The notes under the pieces are model-generated. The model was not told the DNA's origin. It saw nothing but the letters and a program-made list of their open reading frames with translations, and made no database searches. From NCBI RefSeq assembly GCF_001679045.1, contig NZ_LYCK01000012.1, positions 248,001 to 312,000 of the forward strand: 64,000 nt of DNA. The letters run 5' to 3'. Of the stretch, positions 47,334 to 56,950 are shown one piece after another. The translations under genes and the position numbers were made by a program. Position 1 is the first letter of the stretch. Each line of letters begins with the position of its first letter. The DNA is from Haemophilus haemolyticus. GTDB lineage: Bacteria; Pseudomonadota; Gammaproteobacteria; Enterobacterales; Pasteurellaceae.

Positions 47334-48529
47334 TATTTCATTCCTTTTTCTGTCAAAATTTTATCTACGGTGAAAATATCTTTATCGCCACGGCCAGATA
47401 GATTCACGACTAAAATTTGTTCTTTGTTAGGTTCTTGATGAATCATTTTTAAGGCTTGAGCAAGGGCGTGTGAGCTTTCTAATGCAGGAATAATGCCTTC
47501 ATGTTTAGCTAACTCTTGGAAAGCATTTAATGCTTCATCATCGGTAATACTTGGATATTCTGCGCGTCCAATACTTTGTAAATAAGCATGTTGAGGCCCA
47601 ACAGAAGGGAAGTCTAACCCAGCTGAAACAGAGTAGGATTCCTCGACTTGACCATCTTCAGTTTGCATTAAAGGGGATTTCATCCCGAAATAAATGCCCA
47701 CTTTTGCATGACCTAATGGTGCGCCATGTTCACCGCTTTCAATGCATTTCCCCGCTGGTTCAACACCAATCAAACGCACATTTGGTTCATCAATAAAATC
47801 AGTAAACATGCCAATTGCGTTAGAACCACCGCCAACAGCAGCAATCACAGCATCAGGTAAACGACCTTCTCGTTCGAGAATTTGACGTTTCGTCTCAATC
47901 CCAATCATTTTTTGAAATTCTCTCACAATTGTCGGGAAGGGGTGAGGGCCTGCAGCGGTTCCAAGTAAATAATGGGTGGTTTCATAGTTTGCTGACCAGT
48001 CACGCATAGCTTCACAACAAGCGTCTTTTAAAGAGCAAGAGCCTTTTTGTACAGGAATCACTTCCGCACCCATTAAACGCATACGAAATACATTCGGCGA
48101 TTGACGCTCAACATCTTTTGCGCCCATATAAATACGGCATGGCATATCTAACATAGCACAAGCAAGGGCTGTCGCAACACCATGCTGACCCGCACCAGTC
48201 TCGGCAATAATACGTGTTTTGCCCATACGTTTAGCTAATAAAATTTGCCCTAATACTTGGTTAGTTTTATGGGCACCACCGTGTAATAAATCTTCACGTT
48301 TAAGATAGATTTTTGCTTTAGTACCTTTTGTTAAGTTGCGACAAAGGGTAAGTGCAGTCGGTCTTCCGGCATAATTTTTGAGTAAATCTTGAAATTCACG
48401 TTGGAATTCAGGATCGTCTTTCGCTTCGACAAATGCTTTTTCAAGCTGTTTAAGCACTGGAACGAGTATTTCTGGTACATACATACCACCAAACTCGCCA
48501 AAATAGGGATTTAAAAGAGTTTCTGACAT
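47333..48529 (-). CDS. trpB: Tryptophan synthase beta subunit
   Basis: This 398-residue PLP enzyme joins indole and serine to make tryptophan. The PLP lysine is in [12 protein letters not shown] near residue 87, and the phosphate-binding [10 protein letters not shown] near 230. It is coupled to trpA. The other trp genes (trpE, G, D, C) are not in the window. The ydfG gene lies 17 bases upstream and is probably in the same transcript. Confidence 0.96.
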   Translation of the reverse strand: MSETLLNPYFGEFGGMYVPEILVPVLKQLEKAFVEAKDDPEFQREFQDLLKNYAGRPTALTLCRNLTKGTKAKIYLKREDLLHGGAHKTNQVLGQILLAKRMGKTRIIAETGAGQHGVATALACAMLDMPCRIYMGAKDVERQSPNVFRMRLMGAEVIPVQKGSCSLKDACCEAMRDWSANYETTHYLLGTAAGPHPFPTIVREFQKMIGIETKRQILEREGRLPDAVIAAVGGGSNAIGMFTDFIDEPNVRLIGVEPAGKCIESGEHGAPLGHAKVGIYFGMKSPLMQTEDGQVEESYSVSAGLDFPSVGPQHAYLQSIGRAEYPSITDDEALNAFQELAKHEGIIPALESSHALAQALKMIHQEPNKEQILVVNLSGRGDKDIFTVDKILTEKGMK

Positions 48530-48546
48530 TGTGTTTCCTTATTATT

Positions 48547-49305
48547 TTAATTTGAATTTCTTGACACATTCAGTGGTGCAAAAGTTTGTGCTGTTGGCAT
48601 CACTTCAATGCGATTAATATTAACGTGTTCTGGTTGCTGATTGAGCCATAAAACCATATTCGCAATATCTTGTGGCGTAACGTATCGCACATTTTCATAG
48701 AGTTTTTCTGCTCGTGCATCATCACCTTTAAAACGCACATTAGAAAATTCTGTACCGCCACAAAGCCCTGGTTCTACACTGGTAACACGGATATTTTTAC
48801 CCGCCAAATCTGCACGTAAATTTAAGCTGAACTGTGTCACAAAAGCCTTTGTACCACCATATACGTTACCACCTGGATAAGGATAGGTGCCTGCAATTGA
48901 ACTTAAATTAATAATATGACCCGTATTTCTTTCTACCATTTGAGGCAAAACGAATCGAGTAATATTCACCAATCCTTTAATATTGGTATCAATCATTTGT
49001 TCCCAATCATCAAGATTCGCTTTATCAGCAGATTCTAAGCCAAGAGCCAATCCTGCGTTATTAACGAGTAAATCAATATTTTTCCATTGTGTAGGTAAAG
49101 ATTTAATTGCTTCTTGAGTTGCTAGTCGATCAGATATATCGAAAGCAAGAGGTAGAAATTTTTCACCCAATTCAGCTTTTAGTGAAGTTAAACGTTCGGT
49201 ACGACGGCCAGTACCAATTACAAAATATCCAGCTTGAATAAGCGTTCTACAGATTGCAGTACCAAATCCTGCAGTAGCACCAGTAATAAGGGCAATTTTA
49301 GACAT
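48547..49305 (-). CDS. ydfG: Short-chain dehydrogenase YdfG-like
   Basis: This NADP-dependent SDR of 252 residues resembles E. coli YdfG, which oxidises L-allo-threonine and serine and reduces malonic semialdehyde. The cofactor motif TGATAGFG, NNAG near residue 88, catalytic Ser in LSSIAGTY and YxxxK (YGGTK) near 155 are present. The second ATG (49305) is chosen for better distance from GGAGAG. It is just upstream of trpB. Confidence 0.9.
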   Translation of the reverse strand: MSKIALITGATAGFGTAICRTLIQAGYFVIGTGRRTERLTSLKAELGEKFLPLAFDISDRLATQEAIKSLPTQWKNIDLLVNNAGLALGLESADKANLDDWEQMIDTNIKGLVNITRFVLPQMVERNTGHIINLSSIAGTYPYPGGNVYGGTKAFVTQFSLNLRADLAGKNIRVTSVEPGLCGGTEFSNVRFKGDDARAEKLYENVRYVTPQDIANMVLWLNQQPEHVNINRIEVMPTAQTFAPLNVSRNSN

Positions 49306-49410
49306 CATTCTCTCCTTTTCATTTACGATATTTTTATACTACTACACTAGTACAAAAAAATATAGGAGTTTATGAAGAAATTTGAAGAAAAAGAAAGGAG
49401 AATAAAGCAA

Positions 49411-49440
49411 AAAGTGCGGTGAAATTCCACCGCACTTTCA
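49411..49440 (-). terminator. Uptake-signal dyad after the DUF4198 gene
   Basis: AAAGTGCGGTG and CACCGCACTTT form a perfect 11-base-pair stem with a 6-base loop, 5 bases past the stop codon. Confidence 0.8.
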
Positions 49441-49443
49441 AAA

Positions 49444-50280
49444 TTAATGATGATGGTGTTCTGGTTTTGGCGGGAATTTAGCTAATCCTTTACCAACAGG
49501 TAAAATTAATGTGCTATAGCTTGCAGATTGCTGACAAATTTGTTGATCTGCAAATGGTGTTTTGTGAATGACTTTAATTTTCCAAATACCGTCAATTAAT
49601 GGAATGATATTTACACGCCCTTGACTATCTGTTTTACCTGAAAAACCTTGTGGTTCACGATGGCTTGTGCTTGCCTCAAGATCTTTCACGACAATAGTAT
49701 CAGCGGTTGCAATTACAGTCTCGCCTGCTAATGGCTGATCTTGGTAGAAAATTTGAACAGGGAACGGTTCGCCTGATTTCACTTTGCTTGGATCACGCAA
49801 AGGAACAATTTCAAGTGGTAAACCTACTCTTGTCATTGCCATTTCTGAATTTAATGGTTTTTTACCAACTGTAACAAGACTTTTACCAAACATTTGAGTT
49901 TGTTCGCAATAAGTTGGATTTTCTAATCCTTTCAAATTATCCATTTTCCAACCTTCAGCATTTTGTGACCAAAAGGTTGGTTTATAAGTCGCAGTCACCC
50001 AATAAGAGCCATCAGACAATGCTTTCTCTGATTGATATTGATAGTTTTCACCTTTTTGAACTAAGGTTTGTTTTTCACCATCTTGACGAATAATTTCCAT
50101 TGGCTCAAAAATTTTTAAACGTGCTTCAGGAATTTTTTCTATGTAAGGGTAGTCCCCATAAGCTAATTCTGCTTTTAATACAGAACCGGATGCCAATTTT
50201 GCAGGCGCTTGAACCCAAACTTCATGAGCTTGCGCTGCACCAGCTAAAACCAATAAACTTGCAATTAATGTTTTTTTCAT
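49444..50280 (-). CDS. Periplasmic DUF4198 protein with histidine tail
   Basis: This 278-residue secreted protein has a signal peptide ([18 protein letters not shown], cut before HEVWVQAP). The family, DUF4198, is often found with nickel or cobalt uptake genes, and the mature first residue (His) and the terminal EHHHH could bind metal. A beta-sandwich carboxypeptidase-regulatory-like segment is suggested by [22 protein letters not shown] consensus CRP site lies about 105 bases upstream. No transport genes accompany it here. Confidence 0.82.
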   Translation of the reverse strand: MKKTLIASLLVLAGAAQAHEVWVQAPAKLASGSVLKAELAYGDYPYIEKIPEARLKIFEPMEIIRQDGEKQTLVQKGENYQYQSEKALSDGSYWVTATYKPTFWSQNAEGWKMDNLKGLENPTYCEQTQMFGKSLVTVGKKPLNSEMAMTRVGLPLEIVPLRDPSKVKSGEPFPVQIFYQDQPLAGETVIATADTIVVKDLEASTSHREPQGFSGKTDSQGRVNIIPLIDGIWKIKVIHKTPFADQQICQQSASYSTLILPVGKGLAKFPPKPEHHHH

Positions 50281-50384
50281 ACCTTTCCTTAATAAAAAAT
50301 AGAGGTGAGCATTTATAAAATGAACGCGAATATTAAATAAAAATAACTATCATTTAAATGGTGGTTTAGAGAAAATTTCAAATT

Positions 50385-50400
50385 TGTGATCAAGATCACA
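50385..50400 (-). promoter_or_regulatory. CRP site upstream of the DUF4198 gene
   Basis: TGTGA-TCAAGA-TCACA matches both CRP half-sites exactly and forms part of a longer palindrome TTTGTGATCAAGATCACAAA except for the centre. It lies between the terminator of uspE and the DUF4198 start. A weak Fur-like string, AAATAACTATCATTT, lies between it and the gene. Confidence 0.72.
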
Positions 50401-50426
50401 AAAAATCTATATAAGGCATATAAAAA

Positions 50427-50455
50427 ATTCCCCAAATACTTAGTACTTAGGGAAT
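50427..50455 (-). terminator. Probable terminator of uspE
   Basis: ATTCCC and GGGAAT enclose a second inner repeat (ACTTAGTACTTAG), giving an imperfect hairpin 23 bases past the uspE stop, followed on the minus strand by T-rich sequence. Confidence 0.6.
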
Positions 50456-50477
50456 GTCTAAATGTAGATAGCTGTTA

Positions 50478-51407
50478 TTAATCGTCTTTTTTAGATGGCT
50501 TAATGCCTAATAAATTACAACTTAATTTACTAATCACATGCTCCGCAGTATTTCCCAATAATGCAGCAGACAAACCTGTACGACCAACTGTACCTAAAAT
50601 TACTAACTCAGCTTCAATTTTTTTTGCGACTTCAGGAATCACTTCTTCTGGAAAACCTTCATGAACATGAGTATGGTCTTCACCAATACCAAATTTTTGA
50701 CGCAATGCTTTCATATTAATGAGATGTTGGCCACGAATACCGTTTTCATAGCCTGAAGTATTAAATTCTGGTAAATCAATAGCCATATTGATTGGAGCAG
50801 AAGGGTAGGCTGCAACTAAGTGAACATTACCACGATTTAAATTTTCAGCGAGTGACATGCCTGTTTCCACTAATTCTTGATTAAATTCATCTTGATAGTC
50901 TTGCTCACCAGAAACATTTACTGCCACAAGAATACGGCGTTGATGTTTCCAATCGCCATCGCGAACCATCAAAACAGGAACAGGGCATTTACGAAGAAGC
51001 TGCCAATCCACTGGTGTGAAAATAAGTGAGGTAAAACTTTCCTCATCTTTAGTATATTTCACCACAAGATCATAATTGTTGCCTTCGACTTCTTCTTTAA
51101 TCGCCTCAGCTTCATTACTATTCCAAACAATGTGAGATTGCAATTCAATTTCCGGATCTGCATATTTATCTAAGTAATATTGAACCGCATGGCGATGTTT
51201 TTCGATTACTTGTTGATGCATTTCTGAACGTTCTTCAGAAGAAAGTAAAGCCGACATTTCATAAGATAAGTCATATACAGATAAAAGTGCGGTGATTTTT
51301 ACCTTAGTTTCATTTTTTTGTTCTTTCACCAAACGCACGGCACGCGCAAGAGCATATTGTTTTTCATTTTCAGGATTGAGAACAACCAGGATATTTTTAA
51401 ATTTCAT
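50478..51407 (-). CDS. uspE: Universal stress protein E
   Basis: This is a 309-residue cytoplasmic protein of two tandem Usp domains (about 1-150 and 155-309); the second ends in the nucleotide-type motif LGTVGRTGLSAALLGNTAEHVI. The start MKFKNILVVL at 51407 has GGAGG 5-6 bases upstream, so longer starts are rejected. It sits next to fnr as in E. coli, where uspE and fnr are neighbours and linked to oxygen and stress responses. Confidence 0.93.
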   Translation of the reverse strand: MKFKNILVVLNPENEKQYALARAVRLVKEQKNETKVKITALLSVYDLSYEMSALLSSEERSEMHQQVIEKHRHAVQYYLDKYADPEIELQSHIVWNSNEAEAIKEEVEGNNYDLVVKYTKDEESFTSLIFTPVDWQLLRKCPVPVLMVRDGDWKHQRRILVAVNVSGEQDYQDEFNQELVETGMSLAENLNRGNVHLVAAYPSAPINMAIDLPEFNTSGYENGIRGQHLINMKALRQKFGIGEDHTHVHEGFPEEVIPEVAKKIEAELVILGTVGRTGLSAALLGNTAEHVISKLSCNLLGIKPSKKDD

Positions 51408-51515
51408 AACAACCTCCAAAATTCACCATAGAATAAGAAAGAATCTTTTGAATGGCAAGGTTCGATTTTCAAAAAGGTGATCTAGTGCAAAATTTATTTT
51501 TAATGAATACAAAAA

Positions 51516-51538
51516 AAGGCGTGAAATTCACGCCTTAA
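51516..51538 (-). terminator. Terminator of fnr
   Basis: AAGGCGTG and CACGCCTT form a perfect 8-base-pair stem with a 5-base loop. On the minus strand it is followed by seven T residues. Confidence 0.85.
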
Positions 51539-51541
51539 AAA

Positions 51542-52315
51542 TTATTCAACTAATGTTATTTTGGTTTTATTCGTGCCAGTTAATTCAATTAAAGCATTGA
51601 GATCATTAATTGTAATATATTTTCCTTGCACTGTAAGAACGCCTAGTTTTTGAAAGCGTCCCAATAATCGACTGATAGTTTCAACTGTTAAACCTAGATA
51701 GTTACCGATATCACCACGCGTCATCGTTAAGCGGAATTCTTTAGCTGAAAAACCACGAGCAGAGTATCGTTTAGAAAGATTATGAATAAAAGCAGCCAAA
51801 CGCTCTTCTGCATTCATTTTAGAGAGTAACAAAATCATTTCTTGATCACTTTTAATTTCATTACTCATTAAACGCAAAATTTGTTGGCGCAATTTTGGCA
51901 TTTTACCTGCTAAATCATCCAAAATATCATAAGGAATTTCGCATACCATTGCGGTTTCTAAAGCTTGTGCAAAACTAGGGTGTTGCATTTGAGTAATTGC
52001 ATCAAAGCCAACTAAATCACCAGGTAAATGGAATGAAGTGATTTGTTCTTCGCCAGATTCGCTAATGGTGTAGCTTTTGATCGTACCAGAGCGAATTGCA
52101 TAAATTGAATTGAGGGAATCACCTGCTTTAAAAAGAACCTGTGATTTTTGGATAGGTTTCTTTCGTTCGATAATATTATCAAGCTGATCTAATTCATGTT
52201 CGTTCAGCGTAAAAGGAATACAAAGTTGACTAATACTGCAATCCTGGCAATGAATAGCACAACCTCCCGATTGAACCCGGCGTCCTGCCTTGGTTTCTGT
52301 AACGAAATTTTTCAT
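51542..52315 (-). CDS. fnr: Anaerobic transcription regulator FNR
   Basis: This 257-residue CRP/FNR-family regulator senses oxygen with a 4Fe-4S cluster. N-terminal Cys19, Cys23, Cys26 and Cys32, plus a Cys near 125 ([10 protein letters not shown]), are all present. The cyclic-nucleotide-like domain is followed by a helix-turn-helix ([23 protein letters not shown]) with the E-xx-SR recognition motif that reads TTGAT sites. It is divergent from a small membrane peptide gene. Confidence 0.95.
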   Translation of the reverse strand: MKNFVTETKAGRRVQSGGCAIHCQDCSISQLCIPFTLNEHELDQLDNIIERKKPIQKSQVLFKAGDSLNSIYAIRSGTIKSYTISESGEEQITSFHLPGDLVGFDAITQMQHPSFAQALETAMVCEIPYDILDDLAGKMPKLRQQILRLMSNEIKSDQEMILLLSKMNAEERLAAFIHNLSKRYSARGFSAKEFRLTMTRGDIGNYLGLTVETISRLLGRFQKLGVLTVQGKYITINDLNALIELTGTNKTKITLVE

Positions 52316-52407
52316 GTAAGCCTCAAATATTTCGAAAAATTAGTGTAAAATTGATCTAACTCAATAATTATACCACTAAATAGTCATTTTAAGAAGAGTA
52401 AAGCATT

Positions 52408-52500
52408 ATGGCAGCAGAAAAATTAACAAAAAAACGGCTGATTCAGATTTTAATCATGTTATGTATTTTAGTTATTGCATTTGTTTGGCGATATTTTTAG
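52408..52500 (+). CDS. Small single-pass membrane peptide, 30 residues
   Basis: The frame codes for a basic N-terminus (MAAEKLTKKR) and one hydrophobic helix (LIQILIMLCILVIAFVW) ending RYF. AAGAAGAG precedes the ATG. The amphipathic-basic plus helix design and the clean start, 92 bases from the divergent fnr start, argue that it is real, but I know no function for it. Confidence 0.6.
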   Translation: MAAEKLTKKRLIQILIMLCILVIAFVWRYF

Positions 52501-52599
52501 AAAACAGAAAATCCTTGCTCATTTTTAAAACAAATGGATTATTTCTAAAAAATTTTACTTGTCACACATTTATATATACGTATAATTCAACACCATTAA

Positions 52600-52685
52600 G
52601 CCTGGGTGGCGAAATTGGTAGACGCAGCGGATTCAAAATCCGCCGTTGAATAAACGTGTCGGTTCGAGTCCGACCCTAGGCACCA
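52600..52685 (+). tRNA. tRNA-Leu (anticodon CAA)
   Basis: The acceptor stem GCCTGGG/CCTAGGC, a long class II variable arm, the T loop TTCGAGT and an encoded ACCA end are all present. The anticodon loop reads TTCAAAA within the stem GCGGA/TCCGC, giving CAA, which decodes UUG. Its 3' end is a classic integration site for mobile elements, but I see no second copy of the end in the window. Confidence 0.95.
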
Positions 52686-52874
52686 ACTTAAGTAAAGTCG
52701 TAAATCACGAGTGGAATCAATGGTTTATGGCTTTTTTATTTGTGCTTTTTTCGCTAATTTCGTCATTTTCCGCAATAATATTTGCCGTGTCAAATGATTA
52801 CTTTGACGTAAATTTGACATATAAAAAATAAGCCTAGTGTAATACTAGACTTATAAATACTTTATGCTCTTAGA

Positions 52875-53372
52875 CTAAGCTTCGGTAGCAAGATTCCCTA
52901 AATCTTTATCAACTAAGAATAAACCTTTACCATCTTCACCAAGAAGATTCAATTTATCCAAGATACCACTGAATAATTTTTCTTCTTCATGTTGTTCTGC
53001 TACATACCATTGTAGGAAATTAAATGCAGAGTAGTCTTTTTCTTCAAAAGTTTTACCGACTAATTCATTGATTTTACTGGTAATCAATTTCTCATGTTCA
53101 TAAGTAATTTCAATCACTTCTTTTAATGATTTATATTCGTGTGATGGTGCTTCAATTGCAGAAATCAGAGCAACAGAGCCTGTCTCATTTAAATAAGTGA
53201 ATAATTTACGCATGTGTTGCATTTCTTCAGCTGCGTGAGCTGATAAAAATTTTGCAGCACCTTCAAACCCTTTTTGCTCGCACCAAGCACTCATTTGTAG
53301 ATATAAATTAGAAGAATAAAATTCCAAGTTCATTTGGTCGTTTAATAGTTTTACTACATTTGCTGATAACAT
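52875..53372 (-). CDS. ftnB: Ferritin, second gene
   Basis: This 165-residue non-haem ferritin oxidises and stores iron in a 24-subunit shell. Ferroxidase ligands are visible at Glu17 (EFYSS), Glu50 and His53 (AEEMQHMRK), and Glu94-type [11 protein letters not shown]. It follows the other ferritin gene by 17 bases, and the two are about two-thirds alike, a tandem duplication. An FtnA/FtnB hetero-oligomer is likely. Confidence 0.94.
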   Translation of the reverse strand: MLSANVVKLLNDQMNLEFYSSNLYLQMSAWCEQKGFEGAAKFLSAHAAEEMQHMRKLFTYLNETGSVALISAIEAPSHEYKSLKEVIEITYEHEKLITSKINELVGKTFEEKDYSAFNFLQWYVAEQHEEEKLFSGILDKLNLLGEDGKGLFLVDKDLGNLATEA

Positions 53373-53389
53373 TTTATTTCTCCTATCTA

Positions 53390-53875
53390 TTATAAAGTTG
53401 CTAACTCACGATCAATAAAGAACAAGGCTTTACCGTCTTCGCCAACAAGGTTAAATCTATCAATAATGCCACTAAATAATTTTTCTTCTTCGTGCTGTTC
53501 TGCTACGTACCATTGTAAGAAGTTAAAAGTAGAGTAGTCTTTATTTTCAAAAGTAACTTCAACTAATTCATTGATTTTGGAAGTTACTAATTTTTCATGT
53601 TCTAAAGTTGTTTCAAATACTTCTCTTAATGAAGAATAATCGTGTTTAGGTGCATCGATTTTTCCTAGAAGCGGCATACCGCTAGTTTCACTTACATAAT
53701 TGAACAATTTTTGCATATGTTCTAATTCTTCATCTGCATGACGAAGTAAAAATGCCGCAGCACCTTCATAGCCGTGAATTGAGCACCACGCACTCATTTG
53801 TAAATATACATTAGAAGAGTAGAACTCTAAATTTATTTGGTCATTCAGCTTGTTTGTGATGATTTGATTAAGCAT
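53390..53875 (-). CDS. ftnA: Ferritin, first gene
   Basis: This 161-residue ferritin has the same ferroxidase residues as its neighbour ([40 protein letters not shown]) and the [19 protein letters not shown] helix [15 protein letters not shown]. It is the promoter-proximal gene. A long perfect inverted repeat lies 45 bases upstream and may be its operator. Confidence 0.94.
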   Translation of the reverse strand: MLNQIITNKLNDQINLEFYSSNVYLQMSAWCSIHGYEGAAAFLLRHADEELEHMQKLFNYVSETSGMPLLGKIDAPKHDYSSLREVFETTLEHEKLVTSKINELVEVTFENKDYSTFNFLQWYVAEQHEEEKLFSGIIDRFNLVGEDGKALFFIDRELATL

Positions 53876-54514
53876 AACTAATTCCTTTCCATTTGATTGA
53901 TAAAGTGCAATAAAACTTGACTTGCAATTCTCATTTTAAACTCACAAATGAGAATTGCAAGTTTTTTATTAAAATAAAATGCATATAACCAATTAATTTT
54001 AAAAAGAAAAATTAAAAACAATTATTCTCATTTGAGTAATCTAGGCGTATAAAATAATTACAATGTCACAATTAAAACTAAAGATGTTAAATCTACTAGC
54101 AAATCTTCTATCAATTTATTCAGATTTCACCTAGCGCAATCCAAACCCAAAATTAAATATTATTGCTTTAACTTTTTAATGGAGAAGAAGCAGAGTATCC
54201 CTTTTGGATCGCCTCACAAAAAGTTACTTTTGCACCGCATTTATTTAACATAATATACATTATGCGAAATTAGTTATCAGGTTAGCGAAAACTACGGGCT
54301 AAATAAATCACATGGTTATACACAAGTCACAAGCACTAGCAAAACAAGACAAAATAAGGCTAGATAACACGTTGTAACGCGTCATTTTATAGAGTTATTG
54401 AATGGATGAATTGAAATGTAAAGACAATGTAAAGGTGAAATAAGCTAAAGATGCTTGATTGCGCTACGTAAAATCTGGAGAATTTCTTGGATAATTCTTC
54501 CCAGAAAAAACAAC
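53876..54514. other. 640-base gene-poor region between ftnA and sbcB
   Basis: This holds the inverted repeat at 53920-53962 and a Fur-like half-site ATTATTCTCATTT near 54023. I see no confident gene. Short frames exist, for example a 27-codon minus-strand frame at 54168-54251 ending GYSASSPLKS and 24-codon plus-strand frames, none with a ribosome site. Base composition is slightly richer in CTA/TAG words than its surroundings. It may be the scar of a lost gene cluster. Confidence 0.5.
53920..53967 (-). promoter_or_regulatory. 17-base perfect inverted repeat upstream of ftnA
   Basis: ACTTGCAATTCTCATTT (53920-53936) and its exact complement (53946-53962) flank a 9-base spacer. A T run follows on the plus strand, but no plus-strand gene precedes it, so an operator or ftn leader hairpin is more likely than a terminator. 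The arms contain TTCTCATTT, which resembles Fur half-sites. Confidence 0.6.
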
Positions 54515-54549
54515 AAAAAAAGCACGTTTTTCTAAAAACGTGCTTTTTG
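54515..54549 (-). terminator. Terminator of sbcB
   Basis: AAAAAGCACGTTTT and AAAACGTGCTTTTT form a stem of 14 base pairs with a 4-base loop TCTA, 23 bases past the sbcB stop. Confidence 0.82.
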
Positions 54550-54571
54550 ACAAAATGTGACAACGTATTGA

Positions 54572-55993
54572 CTAACCTAGTAATTTTATACCGTATTCAT
54601 ATACTTGTTGTAATAAAGATAGTTTTTCAGGATTATCTGAATGTTCCTCTGCTAAACGTTGTAAACTTGATTCAAAATCTACCGAACTTTTTTCAAGTTT
54701 ATTCTGTCGGTATTTTCGCCATTTAATTTGTTCAGCGCGTGTGAGGGTTTTATAAAAATGACGAGCACGATAATGGAACAATAATTCAGGGATACGTTTA
54801 TCTTCAAAAGCTAAACCATGTTCAGCTAATTTTTCTGCAGGTAAACTACGTAAAATAGACATATTATTTTTATCAGCATTGCTGAAAAAGCCATTGTATA
54901 GCTCAGTTTCCACATTATCATTCGATTCAAATTGACGTTCTTCATTAAAAATATCCGACACTTTTTCACGAATATCAAAAGATGCTCGTAATTTTGCAAG
55001 ATTATCCAAGCATAATTGTCGATCAATACCCAAGCGATTTGCTGTTTCTGGCAACAAGGTTTTGGCTGGCGCTAAAATAGGACATTTATTGATATGCACA
55101 AGCTTTAATGGAACGGATGAAACTCCCCTTTCTTCTAATTCCGATTTTTTGGTATATAAATCTGCTCGTAATTCATCCGCACTTTTGGCTAATAAATTAT
55201 CAATATCGCCAGTTAAATCACAAACAATGAGTGCATTTTGATTTGTTGGATGCCAAGCTAAAGGTGCAACCCAGGTGCAATTTCCACGATAATTCCCTAA
55301 CATCCCAGAAACATGCACTAAAGGCGACATTGCGCCTGTATCAACCAATTTTTCGATTTCTTTTTTACCTCGATTTTCAAAGAAATATTGGAATAATTTA
55401 GGCTGTTTTTCTTTAATTAATTTCGCCATAGCAATAGTTGCATATACATCCGCCATGGCATCGTGAGCATTTTCATGCTCAATACCATTTGCTTTAGTGA
55501 GTTTTTCTAAGCGGAAACTTGGCATTCCATCATCGTCATAAGCCCAATTAATTCCCTCTGGGCGCAAGGCATAACAAGCTCGTACTAAATCTAATAAATC
55601 CCAGCGTGAATTGCCGTTTTTCCAGCTGTATTCATAAGGATCAATAAAATTACGATAAAACGTATAACGCGTCATTTCATCATCGTAGCGAATATTGTTA
55701 TAGCCCATGACACAAGTATTGGGTTGGGAAAACTCTACTAAAATGTTTGCGGCAAATTCAGGCTCAGCAAGCCCTTTTTCATTACATTCTTGTGGTGTAA
55801 TTCCTGTTACCATTACGGCTTCAGGAGCCGGTAAATAATCATTGGTTTGTTTACAATAAAACATTATTGGTTCACCAATGATATTAAAATCAGCATCTGT
55901 ACGAATACCCGCAAATTGCGCAGGGCGATCTGTTGCTGGATTTACACCAAAACTTTCATAATCGTAAATAAAAAAGCTGAAATCTTTTGCCAT
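54572..55993 (-). CDS. sbcB: Exodeoxyribonuclease I
   Basis: This 473-residue 3'-5' single-strand exonuclease works in mismatch repair and recombination. The DEDDh catalytic residues are visible: YDYESFGVNPATDRPAQFAG near residue 10, NNIRYDDEMTRY near 100 and HDAMADVYATIAMAKL near 180. The C-terminal SH3-like and helical domains complete a normal length. It follows the EamA gene by 12 bases on the same strand. Confidence 0.95.
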   Translation of the reverse strand: MAKDFSFFIYDYESFGVNPATDRPAQFAGIRTDADFNIIGEPIMFYCKQTNDYLPAPEAVMVTGITPQECNEKGLAEPEFAANILVEFSQPNTCVMGYNNIRYDDEMTRYTFYRNFIDPYEYSWKNGNSRWDLLDLVRACYALRPEGINWAYDDDGMPSFRLEKLTKANGIEHENAHDAMADVYATIAMAKLIKEKQPKLFQYFFENRGKKEIEKLVDTGAMSPLVHVSGMLGNYRGNCTWVAPLAWHPTNQNALIVCDLTGDIDNLLAKSADELRADLYTKKSELEERGVSSVPLKLVHINKCPILAPAKTLLPETANRLGIDRQLCLDNLAKLRASFDIREKVSDIFNEERQFESNDNVETELYNGFFSNADKNNMSILRSLPAEKLAEHGLAFEDKRIPELLFHYRARHFYKTLTRAEQIKWRKYRQNKLEKSSVDFESSLQRLAEEHSDNPEKLSLLQQVYEYGIKLLG

Positions 55994-56005
55994 GACTACT
56001 CTCTT

Positions 56006-56881
56006 TTACGCGATAATTTTATCTAAATAATATAGGCAGAAAATAGCTGATAAACTAAAAATAATACCAGTCCAATTTAGCTTACTGATTTTTTCTTTAA
56101 AAGCTAATGCGCCAGTTATCGTACCTAAGCAAATCACTCCAATGTTCATTCCCGCAAAAACAAGCGTCGGATTTCCAGAAAAACTTTGATGGGCTTTTAT
56201 ATAGAATAAAATATTAAAGAAATTCAATACACCTAAAACGATGCCACCAATTACACTTGATGATGTCCATTGGACTCTTTTTAAGAATAAATAGATAAAC
56301 ATAACGCAAGCTGCAAGCGAGAAGGAAATAAACAATGTTGCAGGAAATGCACCGCCGCTTTTCGCCACTTGTTTGAATAAAATATCAATGATGCCGTAAC
56401 CAAACCAGACGCCGATTAATCCTAAAACACCTTTAAAATTGACCGCACTTTGCCCTTGAGTTGGCTTAGTTAATAAACAAAATAAACCGATAAAGGCTAA
56501 TACAACACCAATGATTTTAGATTGGCTTAGTGTTTCATGAAAAATTAAAAATGCCGATAAAATAGGAAGAAACAACGAAAGACGTTGTGCTGCATCTGAA
56601 CGTACAATTCCAGCAAACTCTACCGCTTTTGACATAATAATAAACACGCTAGGTAGCAATAAGCCCAGTGCTAAAAAAATGGGTGAATTTTCGCTTTGTA
56701 CGATGTAATCAGTAAATGCTAAGCCTTTAAAATCAGGTTTGAGTAAGAAATAACTGAAAGTGATGGCCGTGATGTAGTTGAATGCGATAGCTTGTCCAAT
56801 AATGATATTTTTTTTACGGGCAATTTTCAGTAAAACTGAAACTGCTACGCTGCAAAGAATGGCAAGAATAAGATTGTGCAT
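56006..56881 (-). CDS. EamA-family (DMT superfamily) transporter
   Basis: This 291-residue membrane protein has about ten predicted helices arranged as two EamA repeats (SVLLKIARKKNIIIGQ; FVGMNIGVICLGTITG-like end). Relatives export amino acids or other metabolites; the substrate here is unknown. It is co-directional with sbcB, 12 bases apart, and is separated from mukB by a paired uptake signal. Confidence 0.85.
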   Translation of the reverse strand: MHNLILAILCSVAVSVLLKIARKKNIIIGQAIAFNYITAITFSYFLLKPDFKGLAFTDYIVQSENSPIFLALGLLLPSVFIIMSKAVEFAGIVRSDAAQRLSLFLPILSAFLIFHETLSQSKIIGVVLAFIGLFCLLTKPTQGQSAVNFKGVLGLIGVWFGYGIIDILFKQVAKSGGAFPATLFISFSLAACVMFIYLFLKRVQWTSSSVIGGIVLGVLNFFNILFYIKAHQSFSGNPTLVFAGMNIGVICLGTITGALAFKEKISKLNWTGIIFSLSAIFCLYYLDKIIA

Positions 56882-56901
56882 TTAAATTCCTTATATAATT
56901 A

Positions 56902-56938
56902 AAGTGCGGTCAAAAATCTTAAAATTTTAACCGCACTT
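56902..56938 (-). terminator. Uptake-signal dyad after mukB
   Basis: AAGTGCGGT and ACCGCACTT enclose an inner AAAAT/ATTTT stem, giving a long hairpin 12 bases past the mukB stop. Confidence 0.75.
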
Positions 56939-56950
56939 CCCTTCTACTTT

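Noticed and set aside
52600..52685. tRNA-Leu as an att site with an integrated element next to it.
   Set aside because: No second copy of the tRNA 3' end, no integrase and no phage genes are seen in the following 3 kb.
54168..54251. A 27-codon minus-strand frame in the ftnA-sbcB gap.
   Set aside because: It has no ribosome site and no recognisable similarity; it is kept only as a comment on the region.
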